A DNA stretch of 64,000 bases from NCBI GenBank assembly GCA_033807695.1, contig CM066301.1, forward strand, positions 1,116,001 through 1,180,000, in the 5' to 3' direction. Positions 21,851 to 34,737 of the stretch are shown piece by piece (positions within the stretch are counted from its first letter, which is position 1; every line of letters starts with the position of its first letter). The notes under the pieces were generated by a model. It worked only from the letters and a program-made list of their open reading frames with translations, had not been told where the DNA came from and did no database searches. A program made the translations under genes and the position numbers. This DNA comes from Daedaleopsis sinensis (Eukaryota; Basidiomycota; Agaricomycetes; Polyporales; Polyporaceae).

Positions 21851-23009
21851 GTTTGGTGCCGGGATCAATGATTATATGTATGTCTTATCGTCTTATTAAG
21901 TCCAATCAGTGCGTTGCCTAGGCTCGACCAAACCTGGCTCCTTACTTTTGGGTTTATCCGGTTAACGTCATCTAGGCCATACAAAACCAATTGCCTCCTT
22001 CTCGAGCACGTACAAGTTGAAGTTCTAAAGAATCTTTCAATAGAGGGTAGCAGAATAGACGCCAGTAAACCAACTGTTACCGTTTTCGCACTGCCGTGAC
22101 CTGGCCGTGACCCTATTGGCTAGGTAACCCCGACTCGGCCACTACTACTCGTTGCTCCTTGTACCTCTGCGTCGATGTGAACCCCTCGGTTACACTGCAG
22201 AGATTCTTTGTGCTCCTCTCCGGCCGTCTACGCCCTATGAGAAGTTGGAAACTCACCGCGGTCCGAGTCGGTAATGATCCCTGCTACGTGACAGCGCAAA
22301 GATAAGCTCTCCCTTCTCTCTCCGGTAGAACCTTTTGTGGACTGCGTCAAAACATAGTCGCGTAGACTGTGCATGTTGAACTTAACCCTTCTTCGATGTG
22401 GCAACATGACTCCAACGCCTCTGATACTTTCCTTGTATGCTAGGCGCACATCGGTGAACGCGGCACGTCGAATCCCCCTAACCGTCGCGTAATTGTTATG
22501 GTGCGAAGCCCCTAGTTTTTCGAGCGTCGAGATATATAAACACTGGACATGTCGTCGAAGAGTACGCCATCTCCTTACTTGCTCTATTCCTACGCGACAT
22601 AGTGCTCATTCGACTTTTAATTCCTTCACTGCCAACGACCAGACCCTCGTGCATCACGGAATAGTGGGTTTATCGCTCAAATTCGGCCACTCATATTGCT
22701 TGGACCCTACGATCGACCACTGCGCCCGGTTGTACGATGAGGTCTTCATGCACATGAGTCATGAATGCATGACAAGCTGTCTTGAAGCAGGTACTGTACC
22801 AGCGCTTCTCCTCGGCCCGAGAGGATGGGCGCCAAATCGTGGATTGACAATATTGCGACCGGATTTTAGGAGCATGATTCAGATGGGTTCGCCTCGGCTG
22901 ACAAACGTCGCCCAGCGCGCCTTATAATGCAGACAGGGACTGCTCTTCGCCTTGGACAACTCCTCTTACCTCCCGTGACAACTCTGCCTTGATATTGATT
23001 CCTTGCAAA
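21851..23009. other. Intergenic region between the tandem alpha/beta-barrel genes
   Basis: 1,159 bases. A TATATAAA element near 22530 is followed by a pyrimidine-rich stretch, like a promoter, but only a short frame follows. The 144-codon frame at 22493-22927 has no known motif and spans that element. A decayed copy or a promoter for the 23010 gene are both possible. Confidence 0.4.
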
Positions 23010-23929
23010 ATGACTCAAGTTCCAGTTCTCGAGATCGTGTTCGCACCCGCTACAGCGCAGTTCCTCGAGAACCCACTCCCTGTGGCGAAGCCCACGCTGG
23101 AGATCCTCGCGAAGACCGACGGTCAGACTCAGTGCGTGTTATCTTCAGATATATGTGTCCTCTCAAACGCTCGCATGTGGAGACCCAAGTTCATCACGCT
23201 AACCCAAATGTCCGCGCAGAACATACTATGGCATCCAGCATGAGGACAAAGCAACTGCAGTTATACTTGTCGGTGAGCGAATTCTGTCGATCACGGCTGG
23301 TGAGATCGGAGCTAATCCAATGTGTTAACCGCGGTTATCATCAACGATATCGTCTACTGTCTCCGATACATCCAAACGCTCGTATTTATAATTCGATCTC
23401 ATTTGGTTAGGTTGGGAATCGCTCGCCGCCCACCAGGCCCTGATGAACGACAAGGAGGCCTATCCGATCCTCGTGAGCACGATCGGCGATATCGTGGATG
23501 TCACCAAGCTCAAGATGATCCACGTCGCATTCACGAGCGAGCCGTGGAAGGCCATCGAGGCACCGGTCGTTGAGATCGCGACGTTCAAGCTGAACGAAGG
23601 GAAGTCTAAGGAGGAGCTCGAGACCTTTGTCGAAGGCTTCGCGAAGATTTCGGACATAGCGCCGGATTCTGGTGCGTTGGCCGCAGCGTGGGGCAGGGCA
23701 ATAGAAGACGATAGCCTGTTGGTGCTGTTCATCGGTTGGACGAGTGTCGAGGTACGATCGCGCAGTACTTGCGCACTCCGAGGACGGTGAAACTCACGGT
23801 TGTGTTGCATTGCAGGCACATTGGTCGTTTTTGAAGAGTAATTCGACGGCGTTCGCTGGTCTCGGGAAGGTCACGGAGTTCGCGACTGTGACGCCAATTC
23901 ACGTTGCCCTCACCCGTTATCAGGCTTAG
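23010..23929 (+). CDS. Dimeric alpha/beta-barrel (ABM-like) protein, paralogue 2
   Basis: Second member of the same family. Exons 23010-23131, 23220-23272, 23411-23751 and 23816-23929 give 630 nt or 209 residues. It begins MTQVPVLEIVFAPATAQFLE. Shared blocks are YYGIQHEDK (compare HYGIGHEEK and YYGLQHEDQ), GWESLAAHQAL, EIATFKLNEGKSKEEL and LFIGWTSVEAHW. The junction VE|AH before the last exon is identical in all three paralogues. Intron 2 is 138 nt, longer than its neighbours. Function unknown; likely an oligomeric small-molecule-binding or oxygenase-like fold by family. Confidence 0.8.
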
Positions 23930-24848
23930 GTTGTATGGGGAGCGGCCGAGAAGTGGCAAGACAATGTACAGTAGGATATTCAGCACACGGTGTTGCATCT
24001 ACACGTGTTTTGGATAGTGCGCAAGTACCAGTGATATCTGATACGGACTCGGGCTTACTGGCGGCAGGTGAGCTCCTTGCTTTGATAGTATCTGCAGCTC
24101 TTTCACTTGCCAGAGGACAGTTGTCGCTCGGCATACGATCTATACATGAACATGAGAGGTCGGTCGGTTCGGAAGCAAATTGACTCTCAACAGATACCGG
24201 CTACTGACCATATCATTTTCTCACCTGAAGCTAGTTTCGCGCACATGGCATCGCTCATACCCGTGTCGCACTAGGACATTGAGAGTCGCACACTATACAT
24301 TTCGGTTTCTTCGTGCCCGGGCCGTGCCTTCCACGGTGTCCCCGACCTGAGAACCACTTCCCTTGCAGAGGTCGGCAAGCTACGCAACGGTTTGTGCTCA
24401 CTAAACAGACCTACCGTGTTGCCGGCAACCTATACAGTGCTCCCAGCACGGCGGACCTCTCCGCGAGCCTTCTACCGCTTCTCACAGGACCCGTGCTGCG
24501 TGTACCGCTGCTCTGTCGTCCTAGAACGTTCGGAGGGGCTCAGAGGTGAGTATTGCGGGAACGTTGTGCGCAGTTAGTGCACACTACGCCCCACTGTGCA
24601 GTCATTGGGAATGCGACCGGGTCCCACTGGTGGATATGGCTCCCAGTGACCGGGCGGATGATGTCGTTGATTGTGTCCAGGCTTTTAGTACGTTATCTCC
24701 ACCCTCCTAAGATTTCCCCTTCTCCATCCCCCCTCCCCCATCCGTTGGTACACAAAGGATACAGTGGGTCGCTCTTCCTCTTTCACCACTATCTGAACAC
24801 TGAATGTATCGAACTCCACAGGATAGGAACTGCGATAAAACAAACCAA
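23930..24848. other. Intergenic region, no gene recognised
   Basis: 919 bases with several frames of about 60-110 codons, none with a recognised motif. A pyrimidine-rich tract near 24695-24750 lies upstream of the next gene. Confidence 0.4.
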
Positions 24849-25466
24849 ATGCGCTTCACCGCCATGGCTCTCGCCGCAGTGGCGCTCCTGCTAGCGGTCT
24901 CACCTGCGCTCGCAAAGCACGGGGAGGGAGACACCGACGACGACGACGACGACGCCTCAGCACCACCACCGTCGACCTCTGGTCCCACAGCTACGTCCTC
25001 GCTCTCGCCCTCACCTTCGCCCTCGCCTTCGCCCTCGCCCTCGCCCTCACCTTCGACCAGCGCATCTCCATCCCCCTCGATCGCCCCTCCCTCCTTCCAA
25101 TTCCTCCAACCCGCCAACGGCACGACATGCACGCCCCTCACGCTCCGCTGGCAGGCCTCCGCCGCGCTCGGCAACACGTCCATGACGCTCACCGTCACCA
25201 ACGACCGCGCGGCGACGGGCCCGCCCGCGAGCCCGAACATCACCGCGACCGTGCTCGTCTCGCACACGCTCACGACGGACGTCGCCGCCGCCGCCCAGGC
25301 GTTCGCCTGGCCGCAGGTCGACGTCCCGCCGGGCACGTACGTCGCCGTCGCGCGCGACACCGCGGGCGCACGCGGGGTGCTCGTGCAGTCCCCGCCGTTC
25401 CTCGTCGGCGGCGGCACGGAGACGGGGTGCCTCCTCGCGGTCAACGGGTCCGACGCGCGCTCGCCG

Positions 25467-25505
<39 letters not shown>

Positions 25506-25742
25506 CAGGGAAGTAGCGGTGGGCCGACGCCCACAGGGACGGGGGCAGCCGCCGCGGACTCGACCACGGCAGTGGCAGAGCCGAAGAAGCTGAGTCCCGC
25601 GGTCCTGGGAGGCGTCGTTGCCGGGGTGGTGGTGGGTGTGGTCATGCTCATCCTTGTGTTCACGTTCCCGCACTACTGGAAGGCGCGTATGGAGAGGCGG
25701 GCGAGGAACCGGAGGCCTGGCGGGCCGTACTATCTCTTCTGA
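24849..25742 (+). CDS. Single-pass membrane protein with Ser-Pro and Gly-Ser repeats
   Basis: Uncharacterised cell-surface-type protein in one uninterrupted exon. I start at 24849 (MRFTAMALAAVALLLAVSPALA, a clean signal peptide) rather than the upstream ATG at 24804, which would put polar residues before it. Next come an acidic run of six Asp, a Ser-Pro repeat tract, an ectodomain with FQFLQPANGTTCTPLTLRW and several N-glycosylation sites, a Gly-Ser repeat, one membrane helix (VLGGVVAGVVVGVVMLILVF) and a short basic cytosolic tail. 297 residues. Similar layouts occur in fungal wall-linked or sensor proteins. The two repeats are hexanucleotide tracts at about 25001-25053 and 25470-25506. Confidence 0.8.
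25001..25053. repeat. Hexanucleotide tract encoding Ser-Pro repeats
   Basis: Near-perfect repeats of TCGCCC/TCGCCT. In frame it encodes Ser-Pro dipeptides; on the other strand the same tract reads as Glu-Gly repeats. Likely length-variable between strains. Confidence 0.75.
25470..25506. repeat. Hexanucleotide tract encoding Gly-Ser repeats
   Basis: Six copies of GGCTCG in a row, encoding Gly-Ser dipeptides just before the membrane helix of the same protein. Confidence 0.75.
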
Positions 25743-26143
25743 ATGGGGCTTACGCTGTCTGCTATCTTCTTGATTGGTGGTGATCATACCCGTGTACATT
25801 CCGAAGGGTCAGTTCGATGCCGATTTTGGTTCCATGCCTCGATTCCTTCCCTGTCAGTCTCGCTGCACGCAATATAACAAACACTTCATGAGAGCTTATG
25901 TCTTTGAATTATACTGTATTATACAACTATTCGGATGTACAGCTACAGAGATACAATGTTCTACCAGTGCGTCTAACTAATCCATGGCTTGTCAATGTAA
26001 CGGTCAATCGCGATGCGATGCTATGACGAGGTCCGAAAGCGTGCACGAAACGAATAAGATACTCCCGACACACTGCCTCTACCCGACACCACACCTAGCA
26101 GCTGGCCGCCGACTGCATGCGGCGACTAGATCCGTCCGGCTGT
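25743..26143. other. Convergent 3' region
   Basis: 401 bases between the stops of the repeat protein and MOT1. AT-rich toward 25900-25980, as expected of 3' untranslated DNA. Nothing else seen. Confidence 0.45.
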
Positions 26144-29100
26144 TTACTTGCGCCCGATAGAGCCCATGAAGCTCTTGAGGTCGAGTTCTTGGTACTCCTC
26201 CTCGGGCGGGAGGTCCTCCAGCCCACGCAAAACATTCTTCTGGGCGCCCAACGGCGCACCATTCGCGTCCTTGTCTTTCTTCTTGCTTGCGGCCGCAGCG
26301 TCCTCCTCTTCCGAGGTGCGCTTGAAGAGGTCGAGCACGAGGTCGGTGTCCATCGACGACAGCCCGGAGTTTTGCTGTGTGACGATTGAGTTCGCGATGT
26401 TGAGCTTGAATCGCTGCAGGCTGCGACGGAGAGGATATGGTGGTCAGGATCTGGGGGAAGCAATTGAAATGACCGAATCTCACCCCATGATCTTCTCTTC
26501 CAGAGTGCCCTTCGTGATGAGTCGATAGACGTTGACGACTTTCTTCTGACCGATGCGGTGCGCACGGTCCATCGCCTGGAGATCCTTCATCGGGTTCCAG
26601 TCGTGCTCGACGAAGATGACAGTGTCCGCCCCCGTGAGCGTCAAGCCCAGACCACCGACATGCGTCGTGAGCAGCAGGCAGTCGATACTCGGGTCTGAGT
26701 TGAACGTCTGCACGACGGCGTGACGCTTGTTGGCGTCTGTCGAGCCGTCGAGGCGCATGTACGTCACGGACGGCATGTGCTGCTTGAACAGGTCGGTCTC
26801 GATGATGTCGAGCATCTGCTTCATCTGGCAGAAGATGAGCACCCGGTGCTGCGAAAACGCGCCCGTCCCCGTCTCCTCGGTGTCGAGCAGCTCGGATTTG
26901 GACGTGTCCCCACTCGCTCCGGGGGCGAGTCCGATCCCACAGTCGACTAAAAGTTGACTGTATGCACAGAATTAGCGGAAGTGGCGCATGAGAAACGGGA
27001 CAAGACGGCTGACCGGAGTGCCTGCAGCTTGGGAGCGTGCTGTATGTTGGTGAGATCGCCAGACGGTGCGCCCGCACCGGACTTGGTGAGCGCATCCTTG
27101 ATCGCATCCTTGTCCTTCTTGAGCACGAGCGCGGGATGGTTGCAGAGCTTGCGTAGGTATTGCAATGACTGGAACACATGCTGCTGCCCGCCTTCCTTCT
27201 CCTTCGTCGACCTCACGGCGTCCTCGGCCTGGGTCTTGGCGCGCGACTTTGAGAAGTCGTCATATAAGTACTTCTGCAGGTCCGACAGCTCGCAGTAGTA
27301 ATCCTGGATGATCTTCGGCGGAAGATCGTGGAGGACGTCCTCCTTGAGACGGCGTAATAGGAAAGGCAGAACTTGTTTGTGGAGGGCCTCGAGGGCCAGG
27401 GCGGCTGAATGAGACATGAATAATTGCCCACGTGCCAGGGAGAAGATACCACTTACCAGCTTCGCCAGTCTTGGCCTTACCGTCCCGATTGGACAGGATG
27501 GGTTTGCTGAAACGCTCGCTGAAGGACGATTCTGTCCCAAGGAAGCCAGGCATCAGGAAGTCAAATAGACTCCACAGTTCGAGGACGTTGTTCTGGATCG
27601 GTGTACCGGAGAGAATGAGTCGATGTACGGCCTTGACTTGCTTGACCGCCTTGGTGAGCTTCGTCTTTGCATTCTTGATGATGTGGCCTTCGTCAAGGAT
27701 GCAGTAATGCCAGTTCATAGACTGCAAGCTGCTGATATCGTTCCTGACAACTTCATACGAAGTAACCACGACGTCGTAGGTCTTGAGCTTGGGCAAGAGT
27801 TTGTAGCGCTCCCTCGAATTCCCCGTGTAGAGGACTGGGCGCAGATTCTCAGCGTACTTGAGGATTTCGTAGTACCAGTGGCCAGTGAGGGTAGGCGGGC
27901 AGACGATAAGCGAAGGGAGGTGCTTCGAGTCCGGAGACTTGGTCTCCTTGTACTTCTGTGCCCGTTCGTGATGCTTGCTAGCGAGGATGCAGATTGACTG
28001 AAGTGTTTTCCCAAGACCCATATCTGTAGAGACCGATAAGGTATCAGCTACTGAACGGCCCGAATCGTTGACACTTCCCACTCACCATCACACAGAATGC
28101 CATGTAGTTGGTACTTGGCCAGAAAAGCGAGCCAGTTGACCCCCTCTTGCTGGTACTTTCGAAGTTCTGCCTTGATGGTGATAGGGATCTTGTATTGCTC
28201 GACCTTGCTCCCATCGAGTAGCTGCATCAAGAACTGGCGCTCCTCCTCTCGGCGCTTGAGCAAATCCTCCGGGAAGTTCGGCGGATCGGGAAGTCCCGCC
28301 TGAAGAAGGGTTAATATGGATTATTTTTCCTCACGCGCACGACCTCACCTCTAGAGGAACCATCTTGACTAGGGACGCAAATGTGTTCGTGGCTGTCGCC
28401 CGCACATCGTCGTCAGGGTCGCTCATCCGTCCCAGGACAGGCACAACCATGAAGATTACATAGGGGAGCGCCTTGATGTCCAGCTTCTGCACGATGTCTG
28501 CCAGGGCACGGGAAACGATTGAGATGGAACAGGGACAGGAGCACGGAACAAAATAAACTCACGGTAGATGAGCTCGATAGAACCCTGGCGGTTGGCGAGC
28601 ACTGCTGCGTCCCCGAGGTAAGGCACGACCTTCTCGATGACGTACCGCATCGCATCCACCGTCAACACATCGCAAATCGTCGCGAAACACCTCGCAGCGG
28701 ACTGCCGCACGATCGCGAAGCGGCTGCGAAGCGCGAGGACGACGTGCGGGAACAGGTCTTTGAACTTGTGGGAGAGGTCGGCATGGAAAGTCGGCACGAC
28801 GGCCTCGAGCACGCTCAGGGAGTCGATGACGTCCTGTCCGTCGCGCTTCTCGAGCTGCTCGTCCATCTTGTTCAGTGAGTCCGTCGCACACGCGCTGAGC
28901 AGCCCGCCTGCCATCGCCTGCCACATCTTCGGGACGGCGTCGAGCAGGCGAGGGCCGAACTTCGCGGAGAGCTTCTCGAACGCGAGCCGCGCGCCCCTGC
29001 GAGACAGCCTTGCCTTTGCGGGATCCTCCGGGGCTCCGTCCTTGCCGTTCGTCGCGGATGCAACATGCGTCTTGTTGAAGGAGAGAACGCCGTGGAGAGT

Positions 29101-32100
29101 CTTGCGGTGGAACAAGAAAGTCGGCGTCTGCTCGACGTCTTGGCAGAGGAAGGTGCATAAGTTCTTGACGATTTTGTCCGGGGGCTGGTTGAGGTCGCGC
29201 TGCACGCAGAACTCGACAAAGGCCGCCACAGCCGCAGCAGAGTGCGTCTGCAGGTCCAGGTTCTCTTCGTTCTACACGGGGATGCGTAAGTCGCATCGTG
29301 GGAATATAATACCGCAAGTCCGCTCACCTTGATGCTGTTCATGATCCCCTTGACAATCGGGCTGACCTTGTCTGGCGTGCTCCTGAACGCAACGAACGCC
29401 GCGGAGAACGCGGCCGCAACCCTAACGTCGTACTGTGCCTTGACCTCGATGTACCGCTCGATGCTCGACACGACCTTCAGGCGCTTGTCCTTGATGATCG
29501 CGAGCTCCCGCTTCTTCGTGCGGCCCAAGCTCTCCTTGAGCTTGTCGAACATCTGCCCGACGGCCGCCTGCGCGGTGTCGATCGTGAAGCAGCCCTCCTT
29601 GGTGCCCGTGACGTCGATCTCTGTGCCGAGCTGCGGGATCGCGCTCGCAGGCAGCTTGCAGTCGTACGCGAAGGACTGGAGCAGGTTGAGGCACTCGCCG
29701 TGGATGCGCGCGAGCGTGAAGGCCATCTCGTGGTACGCCGCGGGCGGGTCCGCCTGCAGCCACGCCAGCGTCTTCTGGCTGAGCTCCGCGGCGAGAGGCG
29801 ATGCCTCGATCAGACCGGGCGCGCCTTCACTTGCACGGGCGTCATATTCGCGAGCCCAGCCCTCCGCGATGATAGCAGCGAGGAATTTCTGGAGCATGCT
29901 TGTCGAGTCGATGTAGTGGAGGAGGATCGGCCTGAAGGTGTCATCGACGGAAACGCCCTGTTGAGACTGTAGGACATACGTGAATCAGCTATGTGCGGTA
30001 CCAAAATGTGTCTGAAGACGTACGGATGGCGGCCAGAATGCAATAATGTGGGCCAGCGCTGCAGATGCCGCGAGCCGAGCCTGGATGACGACCTCGACAG
30101 GCACAAGCGACAAGTCCTGCGCGAGCATATTCTTGTCGACGTTGTGCCTCTCGGGTGGCCCGCCGCTTTCCGCACCGACGACCGGGTCGTAGAAACTTGT
30201 CGCGTCCAAAGGAAGGCCGAGAGGAGTCATCAATATTGCATACCACTCCAACAACACTTGTTGCGCGAATGACGACTCCATCCATCCGCCTGTCGCGCTC
30301 AAGATTGCAAGGACCTCTCGCCAGGTTGTGAGGGTCGTTTCGCGGATGTCCGATCGCTCTTCTACTAGGAGGTTCTGGAAGAGCAGACGCAGGAAGGGCA
30401 CAGATATCCAGCTCCGCGGGAGGGACTGCACCGTCATGAAGGTATGGAGGGTTTTCACGACCGCTAGCCGTACGTTGGCGATCGTGTGTCGGAAGAACGG
30501 GAAAAGCGTTGGAGCAAGAACGGTGATAGGATGGCTTGAGCAGATTGACATGTCAATATATATATCGCACGTATGATTATGAAGTGAACGTACGAGCGGG
30601 ATTCATCTGCGATGATCTCAATGACTTGGTTGTAAGCCACCAGCTGACCTATATAGTGGTTAAGTATGGAGCCGAAAGCGACGAAATTAGACCGCTTACC
30701 AAGGAGATCCATGACCGCACCAACGCTTGAACTGAGGTCATCCTTCATGTCACTTAAGCAGCTCCAAAGAACGGCGAGCACACGACTAAGTTCTTCCGGT
30801 AAGCGTTCCACTAGGTAAGCCGCCACCGGCAGTAGACACGATGCTGCAACGGAGCGCACATCGTCGTCGCGGTCTCCAAGGCTAGCAAATGCTGGATGAT
30901 TAGGGGTATCAGACTGTGAGGTATTCAGCACGTACCCTAGTACGGCTGCGTCTACAACGCCTCTCAGCACCTCCTTTCCGTCATCCACCTCCATACCGCT
31001 GTCTTCCGGGACATCTAGGCTGACAAGATCGCTTCGTACCGCAACCTCGTACTTGATGCCAAGGAGGCCGGCGTGACGGACCTCCCACACGTGGCCCTTC
31101 TCTGCATTCTTGCTGGAGCCTTTCCCGTTGGTGGGCTTGATCGTAACCGGGAAATCTTGCCGTATCATCTGCAGAAGAATGTTATGCACACGGAGGACGG
31201 ATCGTCGCGGCATGTGGAGGAGAAGAGACGCAAGAGTCTGCGAGACGGTTTCGCGCACTGGGGCGACAACCTGTCAACGCGTGTTGAGTGGGCGCGGACG
31301 CGTACCGAAGAAGCATATCTCACCTGATCTGACACGAAGTCTCCGAATCGATCGAGGACGAAGATGCAGAGAAACTTGACCGCGAGGTCGTTGCACCACC
31401 GCTCGTGGGCGACGAGGTTCTCATCCCATGGTAGATCAGCTATGATGTCGTGAGCAATATTCACTTGTCGCGATATGTGCCACTCACCCCTCATCCCTCC
31501 ATACTTTCCTTGTAACTTGAGGACCTCTCTGAGGGCCATGGCAGCACCGTGCCTAACCTCCCATGCAGCGCTGAAAAGATCGACTTCAAGGAGCTTGACA
31601 AGACCGTCCCATAGCCAGTGCCCATGATCTACCTCGAGCGCCTTAGATTTGCTTTCCGTCTTCGGTGCGACCGCACCACCCTTGGACGGGTCGATGACGA
31701 CGCGGTCTTGAGCCGGGCCCTCTGTTGGCGACTTCGGGCTGTCTACTCGCTGCTTGGATGACGGATGGTCGTCCGAGCCCACGAGACGAGCTCTGCTGAA
31801 CGTGAGCGTGTACACTCGATAATCAAGGATAGACTTACTTGGACTGTCCAGCGGCAGTGGCTTGGTACTTTGAACCGGAGCCTTGCGTCGGGGGGAGTGC
31901 CCCAACCACAGCGGCATTCCCCGGTTTTCGTTTCCGCTTCAAGCGATTGCGCTCACGCGCGGAGAGCGCTGAGGTATCTTCTGGGGCTGGAGTTCCTACT
32001 GCTGGGGACGGCGCGGGCGTAGAAGACTTGGACCGGTGTGGCACGGAGTCCTCTTTCTTCACCTTGAGGTCTACGAACTCGTCTATTGGAGAGCTTGGGC

Positions 32101-32835
32101 AAGCTTCGTCCTCAGTCTTGACAGGCTGAGCCATGTCCACGTCTTGGTCGGGCTCATCGGCAGCTAATTCCTTGTCGATGTCCATATCATCTGCGCCTCC
32201 GAAGCTATCGAGGAAGTCGAGTCCAAGACGTCCCATGGCCTCTTTACGGGCCTTCTTAACCTCGGCTGAATTTGCAAGGATGCCGGTAGGTTTCGTGAAC
32301 TCTTTCCCTGACGATGCGAGCAGGAGTGTGCCCTTCTCCATGAGCTCGCATACAGAGAAGGGAGGAAAGTCAGGAGCGGGAAGCGCGGACGAGGCGCCGA
32401 AGGGTTTGGAATCCGCATCGGGGCATGGCATCCACAACGGGACTAGGGTGAAGATCTGCGAGAGCGCGGTGGACGCTGCCGAACGGGTCTCGTGAGATCT
32501 GGAGTGGAGATATGGCAATATCTAGTCCATGTAAGCACAACATTCATCCGCCCGAGCATTGTCACTTACCCTTGCTAGTACTGCCATTAGTTCGGACCAC
32601 CCCGTGGGATCACCGACGGGGACATGGTGGCGAGCGGTCTTGACATCGTCCTCGACGAGGGCGACGTCGCTGATGACACTCTTGGCTGCTAGCTGTGCGA
32701 GTTGTTTGGCTGCTGTCGCCCTCACGGACGCTGAGGACCCCGTGTCAAGCAACAAGAGGAGCCGGTCCAATCTGTCGAGGATTGAGATGCGAACACAGCG
32801 ACTGCCAAATCCGGACAGACACACCTCGACGTCAT
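26144..32835 (-). CDS. MOT1: MOT1/BTAF1, SNF2-family TBP-associated ATPase
   Basis: Uses ATP to remove TATA-binding protein from DNA and so redistributes it between promoters. I place the start at 32835: MTS joins over a roughly 50-nt intron to RLDRLLLLLDTGSSASVR, the standard MOT1 opening. The N-terminal two thirds are HEAT repeats (for example WEVRHGAAMALREVLKLQGK) with an acidic linker near 32000-32250. The helicase follows, with motif I MGLGKTLQSICILA, motif II DEGH (the variant typical of MOT1), motif III LILSGTPIQNN and motif VI AHRIGQKKVVNVYRL. The C-terminus is EEEYQELDLKSFMGSIGRK. More than ten introns, about 1,900 residues. Its substrate TBP is encoded at 49304 in this window. Confidence 0.95.
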
Positions 32836-34737
32836 TACGTAACTGACCGGACCGCGACTCCGCGCTTGGTGATCAAAGGCAGGATAACGGGGAAGTTCTC
32901 ACGCTCGCCCGCCACGACGACTGTTCCTTTTATCATCTCGACCTTGTGACGGAAATTTGTTGATGTCACGCGTGACCTGTCATTTGTGTCACCCAGGCGC
33001 TTCCCTCTGATCTCTCCAACAAAGGGTCCGTGCTCGAAGCCACATTCTCTCTGTGCTCGTACCTACCAGGAGATATAACAGAGGTAATCCAGACCGAAAA
33101 GAGGATCACGCGTAGGGCAAAATGGGCGGGGGCCACCGCCAGACGACCGACGTGTCGCTGCGACTCGGTCACAACGTAACGGCACAGATCCGATCTCCAG
33201 ATTAGGACCCCGCCACATCATCTGTCCTCACTGCTCATCTTCAGCCGCATCTCGTCTTCAAACGCCCACAACTTCGGAAGAGTACAACCGTACCTTTACG
33301 TCTCTGCAATTGGGCTGACAATCGGGCTGAAATAACAGCCCGGAACGAGGGCTATTAATGTCACATGAGCCAAGGAACTGGCGAGTGGCACTTGAGCTTG
33401 AACGTTGAACATCAGGGGCAGTCGCGTTCACGAAGTGTGACAAACTTCATGCTTCTCTTTGCCACGAAATCCTTGACTGATCTGGACGCTTGTACGACCC
33501 AGGTTATAGATGGCCTCCGAGTCGACTATAGTTCTTCCTTGAACCTTATCATAATCGTTGCTCACTTTAGTCCTCGTACCTGGCAGACGTGCCCACTGCC
33601 CGCGAGCATGAACCTGCATCCCACCACCGCTGTTACTCGCAACAGTATAGTATGAACTCGAAGAAGACCTGCGGTGCCTGTCATTTGAGTACTCTGGAAG
33701 CTCAGTGTGGTACTGTATTAGAGAATCCAGTGAATACACTAACTAGTGCGCTGACTCCTGCCTTATGAGTGAATATGGCCACTGCATACCTTCATCTCAG
33801 TAGTATCAGTCCACCTGCTTAACCTGATTCTACATTGTTTGACGAGCCCTCAGTCCTATATTATGAAGGTCACCCGGGATCAGACGGATAGTAGAGTGTG
33901 ATAGAGAATGTCTTCGAGTCGTTGTGTATGAATGATGCTGCAATTTCTTGAATACGATTAACGGCTCCCATAGTACCGGTACTAATGGAATTATCTAAGT
34001 ACTCCCAGATACCTGTATTCGGCTAATATAAAGCATTAAAGGTGAGTGTACTGTCAGTGATATGAGGCAAGACCCGCGGAGCAGTGGCAGCGGCCATGGG
34101 CGACACTTATACTAATAGCAGGCATGGAGGAAAAGTATGTACTAGGTCTGTTTTTCAGACTTGTTCCTTCCATAGAGTATAAGTCCGGTCCTGGTATGAG
34201 TCAGAGCCAAACTAGCCGTCCACTGCTCAAAAGGCAGGTCAAAAGGGGACCTGTGCATGCATGAGAGGATGAGAAGGGTTTTTCTACAGCCGCAGGATGG
34301 ACTTTCGTGAGCGCCACTGTGCTAGCGCCCATGCTGTGCTCGGCAAAGTACAGCGGAGTACGCTGACAGAGGCCGACAGACCTGTAGCAGCCTGCTTGAA
34401 CCTAACAGCAAATCAATTGTACAGAAATGGGCTCATAGATATGGGCTCATACACAACGTCGTTGTCGCTGAGTGCAATGAAGACTCGATACTCAGGAGTC
34501 AATCTCACAGCTGATATCGGACAAAGCACGTGGGCTCCGTGACCGTGACTGAATCTCAAATAGGGGAGGAGGGCACGACGGAAACGACGACGTTGAAATA
34601 CCCCAGACAAGACTGTTGGCAAAGGTTCGTAAACCAGTCTCTCGCTCTTCATCGACCTTCGTTTCCCATAGGATCTGAGCAGACCAGACGTTGCGAGTTA
34701 CCCACTGTGCTTACTTCGGCTTGCTTTCAGGTTGAAC
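32836..34737. other. Long intergenic region with a copy of the 7.7-kb repeat
   Basis: 1,902 bases. The first 400 or so are probably the MOT1 promoter. From about 33350 the DNA is more AT-rich than the flanks, with frames of at most about 100 codons and no domain. At 34623-34650 there is a 25/28 match to the hairpin arm at 7708-7735. It may be a decayed repeat. Confidence 0.45.
34623..34650 (+). repeat. Second copy of the hairpin-arm sequence
   Basis: Matches 7708-7735 at 25 of 28 positions in the same orientation, with weaker similarity upstream (GACTG shared). I found no partner inverted arm nearby, so this copy may be partial. Confidence 0.5.

Noticed and set aside
22493..22927. 144-codon plus-strand frame between the barrel paralogues
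   Set aside because: No motif, no repeat of family sequence and it spans a promoter-like TATA element.
24707..25663. 318-codon antisense open frame with Glu-Pro and Glu-Gly repeats
   Set aside because: Its repeats are only the reverse reading of the Ser-Pro/Gly-Ser hexanucleotides. The plus frame has a signal peptide and membrane helix.
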